Positions 7,993 through 17,093 of a stretch of DNA of 64,000 nucleotides are shown one piece after another. How positions within the stretch are numbered: position 1 is the first letter of the stretch; each line of letters opens with the position of its first letter. The notes beneath the pieces were generated by a model. The model was not told the origin of the DNA, made no database searches, and worked only from the letters and a program-made list of their open reading frames with translations. Source of the stretch: Methanoprimaticola sp047501175 (lineage in GTDB: Archaea; Thermoplasmatota; Thermoplasmata; Methanomassiliicoccales; Methanomethylophilaceae); assembly GCF_047501175.1 (NCBI RefSeq), contig NZ_JBEQWH010000007.1, positions 1-64,000 on the forward strand, written 5' to 3'. Both the position numbers and the translations under genes were made by a program.

Positions 7993-9762
7993 TCACATCT
8001 CCTCGGGAGCGCCCATTCCAAGGCAACCGAGAACATCGGCCATGACGGTCCTCGCACATTCGACCAGGGTGAGCCTGGCATCCCTGCGGGGTCCGGAGTC
8101 CAGCACGGACACGGATGCGTAGAACTGGTTGAACGCCACCGCCACGTCGTGACCATATGCCGGCAGGAGATGGACCTTCTTGTCCTCCCCCGCCTGCCTG
8201 AGGATCTCCTCGTACCTGGACAGGACTTTGACGAGATTGACCTCGAACCCGTCGTCTAGCATGTCCGGGTCCGTGACGTGCTTGAACTCCCCTGCCTTGC
8301 GGAGCATGCTGCATGCCCTGGCATGTACGTACTGGAGGTACGGTCCGGAGTTCCCGTCGAAGTTGAGGGCCTCGCTCCACTTGAAGACGAACTGCTTCTC
8401 GGGCTGGACCCTCACTATGTTGTACCTTATCGCTCCGATCCCAACGATGCGGGCGATCTCCATCATCCTCTCCTCGGACATGTCGTTGCCGCGGGTCACG
8501 GAACGGGCCTTGATCTCATCATAGGCATGGGCGACGGCCTCGTCGATCAGATCGTCGAGATAGACCACGACCCCCTTCCTGGTCGACATCTTGCCCTCCG
8601 GGAGGGACACGAACGAGTAGAACAGGGGCTCGGGCATGGTCTCCTTGCCGAGGATCTCCAATGCAGAGCAGAGCTGTTTGGAACCCAGCTTCTGGTCCTC
8701 CCCGAGGACGTCGATGACGCGGTCCGAACGGGTGAACTTGTCCAGATGGTATGCGAGGTCGCGCGTGGTGTACAGCGTGGTGCCGTCCGAACGGGTGAAC
8801 GTGAACTTGGTGTTCTTCCCCTGGATGCCGAAGTCCTTCAGGTCGACGAACCAGGCACCATCATCGGTCTGACCCGCATACTCGGATCCCTTCAGCTGCT
8901 CCACCACGTCCCTCGCGGTTCCGTCGGTGATGAACTGGGACTCCCATGTGTACCTGTCGAGCGTGACGTTGATGGCCTCGAGGGTCTCCCTGAGGCCGTC
9001 GAGCATGGACTCGGCGGTCCTGCGGACATTGCCGATGACCTCCTCGTCCCCGTCCTCGAACCTGCGCAGCATGTCCGCGATCTCCCTCTGTACCTCGGGC
9101 TCGGACTCCATGCGGCGGTTGGCCACACGGTACTTAGCCACCAGACGGTGGTCCGTCTTGTCCCTCTCCTTCTCATGACCGGCCGCCTTGGCATGCTCCT
9201 CGCGCTCCGCATCGGCCACCTCGTCGGAGACGTTCATTACGCCCCATGTGAGGATGACGACCTGCTTGCCCACGTCGTTGACGTAGTACTCGGTGGTCAC
9301 ATCGTGTCCGCATTTCCTCAGACACCTGGCCAGCGTGTCCCCGATGATGGGGTTCCTCGCCCTTCCGACGTGGATCGGCCCCGTGGGATTGGTGGATGTG
9401 TGCTCCACATTGACCCTGAGGCCCGACGACGGCATGCTGCCGTAATCCGACCCGCGCTCGATGATGTCGTTCAGGACGCCTGCCACCATCGGCTTCGAAT
9501 CCATCACGAAGTTGAGGTATCCGTTCATCGCCGAGACGCCGGCGATCAGCCCGGAAGGCTGGATCCTAGAGGCCATGTCCTCCGCGATCATCGCGGGGGC
9601 CTTCCTCATCGCCTTGGACATGGGGAAGCACGGGACCGATAGGTCCACGCCCTCCACCGATGACAGCTCTATGACGAACTGGAGGTCTGCGGCCCCCAGA
9701 TCGGACAATGCAGCGGTCACTGCCGTGCGCACCTGCTGCTCGAATTCGCCTATGATTGACAT
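7993..9762 (-). CDS. argS: Arginyl-tRNA synthetase
   Basis: 589 residues, normal for the family. Class I synthetase that charges tRNA-Arg. Visible parts: N-terminal Add-1 domain (1-105), the HIGH-type motif HVGRARNP near residue 125, the ATP site motif GKMSTRKG near residue 390, and the C-terminal anticodon-binding DALR domain ending in CLGMGAPEEM. It lies 10 bases after prf1 and one base before the GNAT gene, forming a translation operon on the minus strand. Confidence 0.95.
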   Translation of the reverse strand: MSIIGEFEQQVRTAVTAALSDLGAADLQFVIELSSVEGVDLSVPCFPMSKAMRKAPAMIAEDMASRIQPSGLIAGVSAMNGYLNFVMDSKPMVAGVLNDIIERGSDYGSMPSSGLRVNVEHTSTNPTGPIHVGRARNPIIGDTLARCLRKCGHDVTTEYYVNDVGKQVVILTWGVMNVSDEVADAEREEHAKAAGHEKERDKTDHRLVAKYRVANRRMESEPEVQREIADMLRRFEDGDEEVIGNVRRTAESMLDGLRETLEAINVTLDRYTWESQFITDGTARDVVEQLKGSEYAGQTDDGAWFVDLKDFGIQGKNTKFTFTRSDGTTLYTTRDLAYHLDKFTRSDRVIDVLGEDQKLGSKQLCSALEILGKETMPEPLFYSFVSLPEGKMSTRKGVVVYLDDLIDEAVAHAYDEIKARSVTRGNDMSEERMMEIARIVGIGAIRYNIVRVQPEKQFVFKWSEALNFDGNSGPYLQYVHARACSMLRKAGEFKHVTDPDMLDDGFEVNLVKVLSRYEEILRQAGEDKKVHLLPAYGHDVAVAFNQFYASVSVLDSGPRRDARLTLVECARTVMADVLGCLGMGAPEEM

Positions 9763-9772
9763 TGTATGAACC

Positions 9773-11005
9773 TCAGTTGGGCCTGTACCTCAGAAGCGCG
9801 GCTATGCCTCCGAACGCCTTCAGGAGCATGTCCCCTTCCTCGGAATCGCCCGAGATGAGCTGAAGGCGCGTGTTGTACGCGTCCGCCCTGTTGAAGAAAT
9901 CGTCGATCAGGTCCTCGTCGTTCACCACTGTGGTGGACTGTCCGCAGTCGGGGCAGAGGACCCTCTCGTCCGCATCGGCGACGGTCAGGTCGTGCCTGTG
10001 CCCGTTCGCGCATTCGATGGTGATCCTCCTCTTCTTGAGAGTGTCGGACAGGAGCAGCATGTCGACCGCGCCCATGTCCAGGGCGTCCCTGACCTCCTGC
10101 TCACCATAGCATGAAAGACCCCCGTCTGTCTTCCTGATCTCGGTGAACAGCCTCTGCATGTACATCTTCTCCTGGGTCAGCTGGAGGTCCGTGATGATGT
10201 TCTGGGAGTTCTGGACGAGCTCCCTGAGGCCGGACTCATCGGTGTAACCGGTGTCCACGAGGGGACTGACGACGATCTTCCTGAGCTCATGATGCAGGTA
10301 CTCCTCCTTGACGAAGAAGTCCTTGGTCGCGCCGGGGCCTCCAACCAGGATGCCCAGCAGCTCCGGGCGGTTGAGGAACACCTCCGTGGCGTTGTCCGCG
10401 ACCTTCTTGAAGAACTCGTGGGCGGCTATCTCGATCAGCCTCTCGAAACGGACGGACGACTGACCTCCCTGGTGATGCTTGCTCGGAACCAGCGAGTCGA
10501 AGTGCTTCAGCACCTGGATCCTGCTTCCGGAGAGTATCCCGATGGTCGCCTCGGACCTGTCGATGGTTATCAGCCCGTAGCACTTCTTGTCGAGAAGCAT
10601 AGACTGGAGCGGCTCCGTGAAGAAGGTGGAGTCGCACCTGTACAGGAACGCGGTGATCGCCTCGGGCGGGTTGATGACGTACTGGACCATCTTGGTCTGG
10701 TCGCCGGCCCTGGGGACCTCCCCGCAGAATATGACGACGCCGTTCTCAGGAGGCGTCTTGTAGGTCTTGAGTCGAGCCGCGATAGAGTCGATGGCGCTCT
10801 GGACGTTCTTCATCGTAGTCTTGGACTTGATGTTGGACGCCTGAGACTGCTCGTTCCTGAGGTAGGCCATGACATCGGAGATCTGCTTGGACCTGGGAAC
10901 GTACACGGAGATGAGCTCGGTGCCCCTGCCCCTGTAGTTCTGGATCTCCTGCATATCCTTCTTGAAGTCGTACTTCGCCCTGTCCTCTGAATTCGTTTCT
11001 CCCAT
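9773..11005 (-). CDS. prf1: Peptide chain release factor aRF1
   Basis: 410 residues. Archaeal class 1 release factor that recognises stop codons and triggers peptide release. Domain 1 carries NIKS within ASNIKSKTTMKNV (about residue 57-60), domain 2 carries the catalytic GGQ in HHQGGQSSVRF (about residue 180), and the C-terminal domain has a zinc ribbon with CxxGH and CPDCG (about 325-350). In this genome nearly all stops are TGA, so this factor works mainly on UGA. It heads the prf1-argS-GNAT unit; a TTTTTATG promoter element lies near 11020. Confidence 0.95.
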   Translation of the reverse strand: MGETNSEDRAKYDFKKDMQEIQNYRGRGTELISVYVPRSKQISDVMAYLRNEQSQASNIKSKTTMKNVQSAIDSIAARLKTYKTPPENGVVIFCGEVPRAGDQTKMVQYVINPPEAITAFLYRCDSTFFTEPLQSMLLDKKCYGLITIDRSEATIGILSGSRIQVLKHFDSLVPSKHHQGGQSSVRFERLIEIAAHEFFKKVADNATEVFLNRPELLGILVGGPGATKDFFVKEEYLHHELRKIVVSPLVDTGYTDESGLRELVQNSQNIITDLQLTQEKMYMQRLFTEIRKTDGGLSCYGEQEVRDALDMGAVDMLLLSDTLKKRRITIECANGHRHDLTVADADERVLCPDCGQSTTVVNDEDLIDDFFNRADAYNTRLQLISGDSEEGDMLLKAFGGIAALLRYRPN

Positions 11006-11061
11006 ATTGGGTCACCTAATCTTTTTATGTCAAGTGCGCTTGATTAATAACATTACTGGTC

Positions 11062-11751
11062 GTGGTCCCTATAGACAAGGTTGTCGTATCCATAGGGGGA
11101 TCTGTCCTGATCCCCGGAAACAATGATTCAGATTACATAGCCAGACTTGCCGAGATGCTCATATCTGCATCCAAGGAGGTGCAGCTTGCGGTGGTATGCG
11201 GAGGCGGGAAGACCGCGCGCTACTATGCGTCCACAGGGCGCGAGCTCGGAGGAGACACCTATCAGCTCGACATCATGGGCATCGGTGCGACCAGGCTCAA
11301 CGCACAGCTGCTCGGGGTCGCCCTCGGAGACATGCCGGTCCGTGTGCCGGAGACCGTGGAGGAGACCGCCAACGCATCGAAGCCCGGGAAGATCGTCGTG
11401 ATGGGCGGGACCGAACCGGGACACACGACGGATGCCGTGGCCACCATGGTCGCACGTGAGATGGGGGCGGACCGTGTGGTGAATGCGACGGCCGTGGATG
11501 CCGTTTACACGGATGACCCGCGCACCAACCCCTCTGCCGAAAGGATCCCCGAGATGACCATAGCCAGACTTGGGGAGATCGTCTACAAGGAGCATGACGC
11601 GTCCAGGTCGAGCGTGTTCGATCCCCTCGGTGTGAAGATCGCCGAGGAATGCCGCATAGACATCTCGATGGTCGACGGCAGGGACCTGATCGAGCTCGAG
11701 AAGGCCATCCTGGGAAAGCCATTCAACGGCACCTTCGTCAATTCCCACTGA
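11062..11751 (+). CDS. pyrH: Uridylate kinase (UMP kinase), archaeal type
   Basis: 229 residues, amino acid kinase fold. It phosphorylates UMP to UDP. The phosphate-binding N-terminus VVVSIGGSVLIPG, the VVCGGGKTARYYA loop and the nucleotide-binding VNATAVDAVYTDDPRTNP region are present. The start is a GTG at 11062 with no clear ribosome site; the divergent gap to prf1 has a TATA-like TTTTTATG about 38 bases upstream, so the message may be leaderless. Its 3' end overlaps convergent dtdA by 14 bases. Confidence 0.92.
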   Translation: MVPIDKVVVSIGGSVLIPGNNDSDYIARLAEMLISASKEVQLAVVCGGGKTARYYASTGRELGGDTYQLDIMGIGATRLNAQLLGVALGDMPVRVPETVEETANASKPGKIVVMGGTEPGHTTDAVATMVAREMGADRVVNATAVDAVYTDDPRTNPSAERIPEMTIARLGEIVYKEHDASRSSVFDPLGVKIAEECRIDISMVDGRDLIELEKAILGKPFNGTFVNSH

Positions 11752-12580
11752 TGGGTTCGAAATCCTTCGAGGCCACCGTGTCGAACCCCGCGGAACGGAC
11801 TATGTCCGATATCCTGTGGGCCTCGGGACCCTTCATGGACTTTCTGTGGACATAGACCGAGTCGGTGCCGGATGCATCACAGGCATCCCTCACCATCCTG
11901 GCTATGTCATCATCGTCCCTGCCCTCCAACTGATAGTTCGGGATCATGTGACCGAAATTGACCTTGGATGACAGCACAGCCTCCGTGAAACGGGGAGCGT
12001 AATGGCCTCCCCCGATGCCCACCAGGATCGGGTACTCGTCATGGGGCTCCAGGTCGGAGATCACATGTGCCAGCAACTCTGCGGAATGCATGTCTCCCCA
12101 ATGTGATTCGTCGCTCCCGATCTCGATATAGAACGTAGGCTTGTCCAGATACGGTCCGTGGTGGGTGACCTCGAAACATGTCTGTACACCGGGGTCCCTG
12201 TTGTACTCGTGAATCCTGCGCACCGCATCCGTCATCTCCGAAGGGCACGCCCTGACGAGGGTCTCCGGCCTTCCTCCATGCTCCGCCTCGTGATAGTTCC
12301 CTATGGGGTGGGCGGTCAGCGCGGGCCTTCCGCTCTTGGCGGAGTGCCTGGACATCACTATGACGGAGTCCACCTTGATGCCAAACCTCTCGGCCTCCCT
12401 GTCGAGACCGTCGTGCCGGATGTGCATGTCCGGGATGCTCATCATCAGACAGTCTCCGGAGGACATGTAGCTGGAACCGTCGAACGACCCGAGATCCTCC
12501 CATTCATGCATCCTCAGAAGGGATGCCCTCATGTTGACCGAAGGGAGGTCCGCCTCACTGCAGACGATGAGCTTTGACAT
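11738..12580 (-). CDS. dtdA: D-aminoacyl-tRNA deacylase, archaeal/plant GEK1 type
   Basis: 280 residues. It frees tRNAs mischarged with D-amino acids. Conserved stretches characteristic of the archaeal DTD2 family are all present: SRHSAKSGRPALTAHPIGN (about 78-96), EVTHHGPYLDKPTFYIEIG (about 140-158) and GIGGGHYAPRFTE (about 189-201). Histidines in these segments form the zinc-dependent site in the family. Single gene; it converges on pyrH with a short overlap. Together with the AlaX gene at 54.3 kb it gives the window two tRNA proofreading activities. Confidence 0.93.
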   Translation of the reverse strand: MSKLIVCSEADLPSVNMRASLLRMHEWEDLGSFDGSSYMSSGDCLMMSIPDMHIRHDGLDREAERFGIKVDSVIVMSRHSAKSGRPALTAHPIGNYHEAEHGGRPETLVRACPSEMTDAVRRIHEYNRDPGVQTCFEVTHHGPYLDKPTFYIEIGSDESHWGDMHSAELLAHVISDLEPHDEYPILVGIGGGHYAPRFTEAVLSSKVNFGHMIPNYQLEGRDDDDIARMVRDACDASGTDSVYVHRKSMKGPEAHRISDIVRSAGFDTVASKDFEPISGN

Positions 12581-12710
12581 GATCCGCCCGAATCATTACG
12601 GATATAAGCGGGTTCCAATGGAAATGCCGCATACGCCCGTTGCCTCTCGTGTTTAACTTTGCTAGTCCGAACGGTGTCAGCTTTTATTCTCGGAAAAACA
12701 GCAGACATCC

Positions 12711-14549
12711 ATGAACAGACTTACGCTCTCCAACCGTGCACTGCTGCACCTGTACAGGTACCGGCACATATCCCCATCCATAGAGGTTGGGGCGCCCAAG
12801 GAGATAACCCAGGACGGCGTCGCGGAGGTCCTCGGGGTATCCCGCTCACATGCGGCCCTCCTCGTCAACCGCCTGGAGCAGGACAGGAAGCTGTATTCCG
12901 GGAAGAGCCGTGTCATCGGCCAGTTGCAGGGCGGCGCCCGCAAGGTGTACTTCATCACCCCCGCCGGGATCCATGAATGCGAGACGATCATGAGGATCAT
13001 AGAGGAATCCGATGAGAACGGCGGGGGAGAGGGACTCCCCAACAACCTGAACTACTGTGCCTCGTCCGTGTTCTGGAACCTCCCCTTCGAGGACAGGACC
13101 CTCATAGGATGTCTGATGGTGCTCCGGACGCCCGTATGCAGGGATGACCTGGAATCGTTCCCTTCGATCGTCCCGTTCAGCTACAAGGGGGCCCTTTCCA
13201 TCAAACCCGAGACCAAGAGGTGGTACATCCAGCGTGCCGACACCGAATCCCTCAGGCAGTGGCACAGCGCGGCGGCGGATTGGTGCGCGGACCATGTGAA
13301 CAACCCGAAGGAGAGGATGTACCACCTGTACCGTTCAGGCAGGAGGAAGGAGGCCCTCAGGATGATCGTCTCCAACAGGTTCATGCTCATGGACTTCCCG
13401 GACACGGAGATGCGTGACATCATAGACCGGATCGCAGAGGAATGCGACCGGGACGACCTGCTGATGATCTCCGCCCGCATGAGCCTCAGGTTGGGGGAGA
13501 CGACCAGTGCGAAGGCGGAGCTAGGACGGATCCGCGAGAGGGAGGAGATCGCATGGGAGTCCCTGATGTCGGAGATCCTCCTGGCGGAGGGTCAGAACGC
13601 CGTTGCGCTGGACACCGCCCTGAACACGTACGTGGGCGACATAGACTCCGCTGCCGCACTGGGGAAGTGCATGGCGGCCAACGGAAGGTACGAGGAGGCC
13701 ATAACCTACCTGAACAGGTGCAGGAGCGAGATGAAGCGCACCGGATGCCTGTTCAGGATAGACGAGGTGCTGTCGACGCACTCCGAGGCCCTGAGAGGGC
13801 TCGGGGACACGGTCGGCGCCGACAGCATGCTAGAGATGGCCAACTGCTGGAAGAAGGCCTTCCCAGACGGTTGCCGATCAGAGCGAGGGGTTGGACTTCA
13901 GATGGTCCAGGTCGGAGATGTAGAGGTCCCTGATGTCCGTGATGTTCCACTTGAGCATCGCAAGCCTCTCGTATCCGAATCCCCAGGCGAGGACGGGCAC
14001 ATCGATCCCGAACGGGGCGACCACCTCAGGCCTGAAGATGCCTGCCCCTCCGAGCTCCATCCACTTCCCGTTGAAGAACACCTCCAACTCGAGGGACGGT
14101 TCGGTGTACGGGAAGTATGCGGGCCTGATGCGGATCTGGTCGAATCCCATGCGGGCGTAGAACTCCCTGATCATGGAGATCAGCATGTCGAAGTTGCCGT
14201 TCTCGTCGATCACTATGCCCTCGATCTGGGTGAACTCGGGCAGATGCGTGGCATCGATGCTCTCGTTCCTGAAGATGCGGGAGATCGAGAACGCCTTCCT
14301 GGGAGAGTCCGGGTGCTCTGCGATGTACTTGATGCTGCTGACGGTGCTGTGCGTACGGAGGAGGGCCATCTCCGCCTTCTCCCTGGACCACTCCCCACCC
14401 CATCCGGTGGAGCCGGTGTCGCCCCCGGTCTCGTGTATGGCACGGACCTTGGCCACAAGGGCCTCGTCATCGATGTGTATGGACGGTGGGTTCTCCAGAT
14501 AGAACGTGTCCTGAAGGTCCCTGGCAGGATGGTCCTGCGGCGTGAATAG
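12711..14549 (+). CDS. Winged-helix protein with helical (TPR-like) repeats; 3' part antisense to pheS
   Basis: Frame of 612 codons. Residues about 28-95 form a MarR-like winged helix (EITQDGVAEVLGVSRSHAALLVNRLE followed by a basic wing). Residues about 190-390 look like TPR-type repeats (for example GRYEEAITYLNRCRSEM), resembling MalT-like regulators that lack the NTPase. The meaningful protein seems to end near residue 390, where the frame enters the antisense strand of pheS (from 13878) and continues about 220 codons of low-complexity sequence to a TAG, the only TAG stop in the window. A lost stop or a sequencing frameshift is possible. TTTTATT near 12682 suggests a leaderless message. Probably a transcription regulator; targets unknown. 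Confidence 0.65.
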   Translation: MNRLTLSNRALLHLYRYRHISPSIEVGAPKEITQDGVAEVLGVSRSHAALLVNRLEQDRKLYSGKSRVIGQLQGGARKVYFITPAGIHECETIMRIIEESDENGGGEGLPNNLNYCASSVFWNLPFEDRTLIGCLMVLRTPVCRDDLESFPSIVPFSYKGALSIKPETKRWYIQRADTESLRQWHSAAADWCADHVNNPKERMYHLYRSGRRKEALRMIVSNRFMLMDFPDTEMRDIIDRIAEECDRDDLLMISARMSLRLGETTSAKAELGRIREREEIAWESLMSEILLAEGQNAVALDTALNTYVGDIDSAAALGKCMAANGRYEEAITYLNRCRSEMKRTGCLFRIDEVLSTHSEALRGLGDTVGADSMLEMANCWKKAFPDGCRSERGVGLQMVQVGDVEVPDVRDVPLEHRKPLVSESPGEDGHIDPERGDHLRPEDACPSELHPLPVEEHLQLEGRFGVREVCGPDADLVESHAGVELPDHGDQHVEVAVLVDHYALDLGELGQMRGIDALVPEDAGDRERLPGRVRVLCDVLDAADGAVRTEEGHLRLLPGPLPTPSGGAGVAPGLVYGTDLGHKGLVIDVYGRWVLQIERVLKVPGRMVLRRE

Positions 14550-15395
14550 GACATCCAGGTTCCAGAACGCGGGCTGGACGTACTCGGACTTCATCTCCGT
14601 GAATCCCATGTCCGTGAAAAGTCTGCGGACCTGTGCGCCGAGACGGGACAGCATGTGCTTCTTGGCCGGATGGACGGTGGGTGCGAACGTCTGGATGTCG
14701 TACCTCCTGAACTCCGCATCCTTCCATTCCCCGCTCTGGATTATGCGGTCCGTTATGTCGGTGACCTGCGGCTTCAACTCTATCCCGGATGATGCCGCCT
14801 CGGTCCCGTCCGCGGTGAGGGCGATCGTCCTCTCCGTGACGACCTTCTCGACGATCATGCCCTGGCGACCCTTCAGGTCCTTGATGACCTTGGCATCGGC
14901 ATCCCTCTCGGATACTGGGGATTCGGCCATCCTTGCGAGAAGCAGCTCGTCGGACATCCTGGAACCGAGCATGTCCCTGCCGTTCTGGGTGAGGACCATG
15001 GTCTTGACCCCGTCCGCGGTGACGATGTCCGCAAGAGCCTTGCGCTTGAGCCAGCCCACCGCGACCTTGCCCATGCCCTCGGGCATGGACGCCTCCATGT
15101 CTGCCATGGGCATGCTCCCGCCGTTGTCTCCGATGACGGTCATGGCGATCCTCTCCGGAAGGCCCTCGCTGACGACCGACGCGTCCGCCAGGGCATAGAA
15201 CTTCTCCGACCTCTCGGAGATCCCGACGAGGCCCTTCGATTCCAACCAGGATGCGGCGCTCATCGCCTCGACCTCTACGGAGAATGCTCCTTCGGACACG
15301 AGGTCCGCAGGGGATGCCTTCCCTCCTCTCTCGCCGAGAGCGAGGAGGAGTCTCTTCTCGTTGTGACTGAGTCCCTCTAGCAGTGCCTTGTCCAT
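13878..15395 (-). CDS. pheS: Phenylalanyl-tRNA synthetase alpha subunit
   Basis: 505 residues, the archaeal/eukaryotic length. The N-terminal third holds winged-helix-like DNA/tRNA-binding repeats; the class II core follows, with motif 2 around HSTVSSIKYIAEHPDSPRKAFSISRIFRNE and motif 3 around PVLAWGFGYERLAML near the C-terminus. The ATG at 15395 is preceded by GGTGATTCAC, better than the start four codons upstream that would overlap trpS. It follows trpS directly. The beta subunit gene is not in the window. Its 3' end lies opposite the open frame of the winged-helix gene. Confidence 0.94.
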   Translation of the reverse strand: MDKALLEGLSHNEKRLLLALGERGGKASPADLVSEGAFSVEVEAMSAASWLESKGLVGISERSEKFYALADASVVSEGLPERIAMTVIGDNGGSMPMADMEASMPEGMGKVAVGWLKRKALADIVTADGVKTMVLTQNGRDMLGSRMSDELLLARMAESPVSERDADAKVIKDLKGRQGMIVEKVVTERTIALTADGTEAASSGIELKPQVTDITDRIIQSGEWKDAEFRRYDIQTFAPTVHPAKKHMLSRLGAQVRRLFTDMGFTEMKSEYVQPAFWNLDVLFTPQDHPARDLQDTFYLENPPSIHIDDEALVAKVRAIHETGGDTGSTGWGGEWSREKAEMALLRTHSTVSSIKYIAEHPDSPRKAFSISRIFRNESIDATHLPEFTQIEGIVIDENGNFDMLISMIREFYARMGFDQIRIRPAYFPYTEPSLELEVFFNGKWMELGGAGIFRPEVVAPFGIDVPVLAWGFGYERLAMLKWNITDIRDLYISDLDHLKSNPSL

Positions 15396-15400
15396 GTGAA

Positions 15401-16522
15401 TCACCATTCGAACCCATCGTATGTCATATCGCCTACGATATCCTTCGCCTTCTCACGGCGGTCCTGATGCTCTTCGAGGAAGACGTTTATCTTCTGGGTG
15501 AGGCACATCTTGCACTCGCCGCAGAGGATCTCCCCCTTCCTACACTTGTCCGCGAGCTCGTTGAGCTTCGAGTCGTCGTGCTCGAAGAGGTAGAAATTGT
15601 ACTTGAAGACCGCACAGACCTCCGGGTTCCCTCCGAGCTGACGCTGCTCCTCCACGGAGACGCGCCCGCCGGTGAACGCCCTGCCAACCTTCTTCTTGAC
15701 CGCCTTGGCGGAATCGGTGGTGTAGATCGTGGCGTTCTCGTCGGACGACGACATCTTGTCCCCTCCGTTGAGTCCGGGGAACATCTTGCAGAAGATCAGC
15801 GACGGCTTGGGATACCCCAGATGGGGGGCGGCATCCCTGGTGACCCTGAAGTGCGGGTCCTGATCTATGCCGCACGGGATGATGACCGGCACCTGCCTGC
15901 CTGCGTCCACCGTGGGGAGGAACGCTGGCACGGACTGCATGGTCGTGTAGAATATGGACCCGATGTTCGTGGAATTGTCGAATCCGAAGACCGCCTTCGC
16001 CGTGGAGAAGGTCGTCCTCTTGGCGACCTCTAGCGCTATGGGGTACATCCGGCCCACGTTCTTCGTGTCGACGATGATCTTCGTCCTCTTGGGATCGAAA
16101 CCGAGCGCGACGAAGTCGAGGGCGTTCTCGTACGCCATCTTCCCAGTCTCCTCGAGGGACAGGTCCTTGAACAGGAACTTCTCGTCATCGGTCATCTGGA
16201 AGAGCATGTCGCATCCGAACGTGTCCTGCATCCATTTGTTGAAGATCCAGGGCATCAGATGGCCGAGGTGCGTGTTCCCGGAAGGGCCCCTTCCCGTGTA
16301 TATGGTGAAGCGGTTGCCCTTGTCGTACTCGTCCAGGATCCATTTCAGGTCCCTGTGGGTGTAGAATATGCCGCGCCTGAGCATCGGATGGAGATCCCCG
16401 TATCCGGACAGCCTGTCCAGTAGATCCTGATCTATCGGAAGCGTCCCGAACTGCTTCATCAGCAGATCGTAGTCTATGTCTCCCGTGACCTCCCATGGTG
16501 TGACCTTGAAGTCTCCTGGCAT
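15401..16522 (-). CDS. trpS: Tryptophanyl-tRNA synthetase
   Basis: 373 residues, usual for archaeal TrpRS. Class I motifs: SGNTHLGHLMPW (HIGH equivalent, about residue 82) and GGDKMSSSDENA (KMSKS equivalent, about 265). The C-terminal region carries a cysteine group CRKGEILCGECKMCL. I start at ATG 16522, where the conserved N-terminal sequence begins (MPGDFKVTPWEV); the 47 codons upstream are low-quality and overlap the divergent promoter region. Cotranscribed with pheS, whose start lies 5 bases after this stop. Confidence 0.94.
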   Translation of the reverse strand: MPGDFKVTPWEVTGDIDYDLLMKQFGTLPIDQDLLDRLSGYGDLHPMLRRGIFYTHRDLKWILDEYDKGNRFTIYTGRGPSGNTHLGHLMPWIFNKWMQDTFGCDMLFQMTDDEKFLFKDLSLEETGKMAYENALDFVALGFDPKRTKIIVDTKNVGRMYPIALEVAKRTTFSTAKAVFGFDNSTNIGSIFYTTMQSVPAFLPTVDAGRQVPVIIPCGIDQDPHFRVTRDAAPHLGYPKPSLIFCKMFPGLNGGDKMSSSDENATIYTTDSAKAVKKKVGRAFTGGRVSVEEQRQLGGNPEVCAVFKYNFYLFEHDDSKLNELADKCRKGEILCGECKMCLTQKINVFLEEHQDRREKAKDIVGDMTYDGFEW

Positions 16523-16643
16523 CGAATATTCCCGTCCGCGTGATACGCGCATGCGTCTTAAACCCATCTGGTCCCACGCGCAGGGATTGGGGCCGTATGG
16601 TCCGACGGCACACGTATTTGAATCCGAAGCCGATTCAGGGGGC

Positions 16644-17093
16644 ATGTTCAAGATACTGGGCAAGGATGCCCTCTACATCGACATTCCCCAGACGTTCAAG
16701 TCGCGCATGGGCGAACTGGCGACCGATGATGAGAAAGCGTTCACCGAACAGCTCGACCGGTCCGAGGTCACATACCTGCTGAACGGCACCACGGAGGAGC
16801 ACACGTTCTTCATACGCGTTCCCGACGACGTCACTCCCGAACAGATCCAGATGATGTGCGACATCACGCTGGACATCCTGAAGAGGACCGTGGAGGCCGA
16901 GCCCTGCGTAGAGGTGGAGGGTGTCCGCCAGAAGTACCAGGTCATCATCACCAACTGGGAGGAGCCCGAGATCATAGGACTGAACAAGACGCCCGGGATG
17001 TCCTCTGGAGCGGTGTTCAAGCCCATCATCAAGGCCCTCGACGACCCGGGAAAGGCCAATTCGACACAGCAGAACCAGATGTTTTACTTCTGA
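16644..17093 (+). CDS. Conserved-looking protein of unknown function
   Basis: 149 residues, soluble, acidic, no signal peptide. It reads as a compact alpha/beta protein: a strand region with the phrase ALYIDIPQTF, then TTEEHTFFIRVPDDVTPEQIQMMC and a conserved-looking C-terminal stretch GLNKTPGMSSGAVFKPIIKAL. I start at ATG 16644; the frame is open upstream but there it runs antisense to trpS. Divergent from trpS, convergent with the membrane protein gene with a 10-base overlap. I do not recognise the family. Confidence 0.7.
   Translation: MFKILGKDALYIDIPQTFKSRMGELATDDEKAFTEQLDRSEVTYLLNGTTEEHTFFIRVPDDVTPEQIQMMCDITLDILKRTVEAEPCVEVEGVRQKYQVIITNWEEPEIIGLNKTPGMSSGAVFKPIIKALDDPGKANSTQQNQMFYF

Noticed and set aside
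8278..9642. Open frame of 454 codons on the plus strand
   Set aside because: Entirely antisense to argS; composition is the mirror of GC-rich codons and no domain is recognisable.
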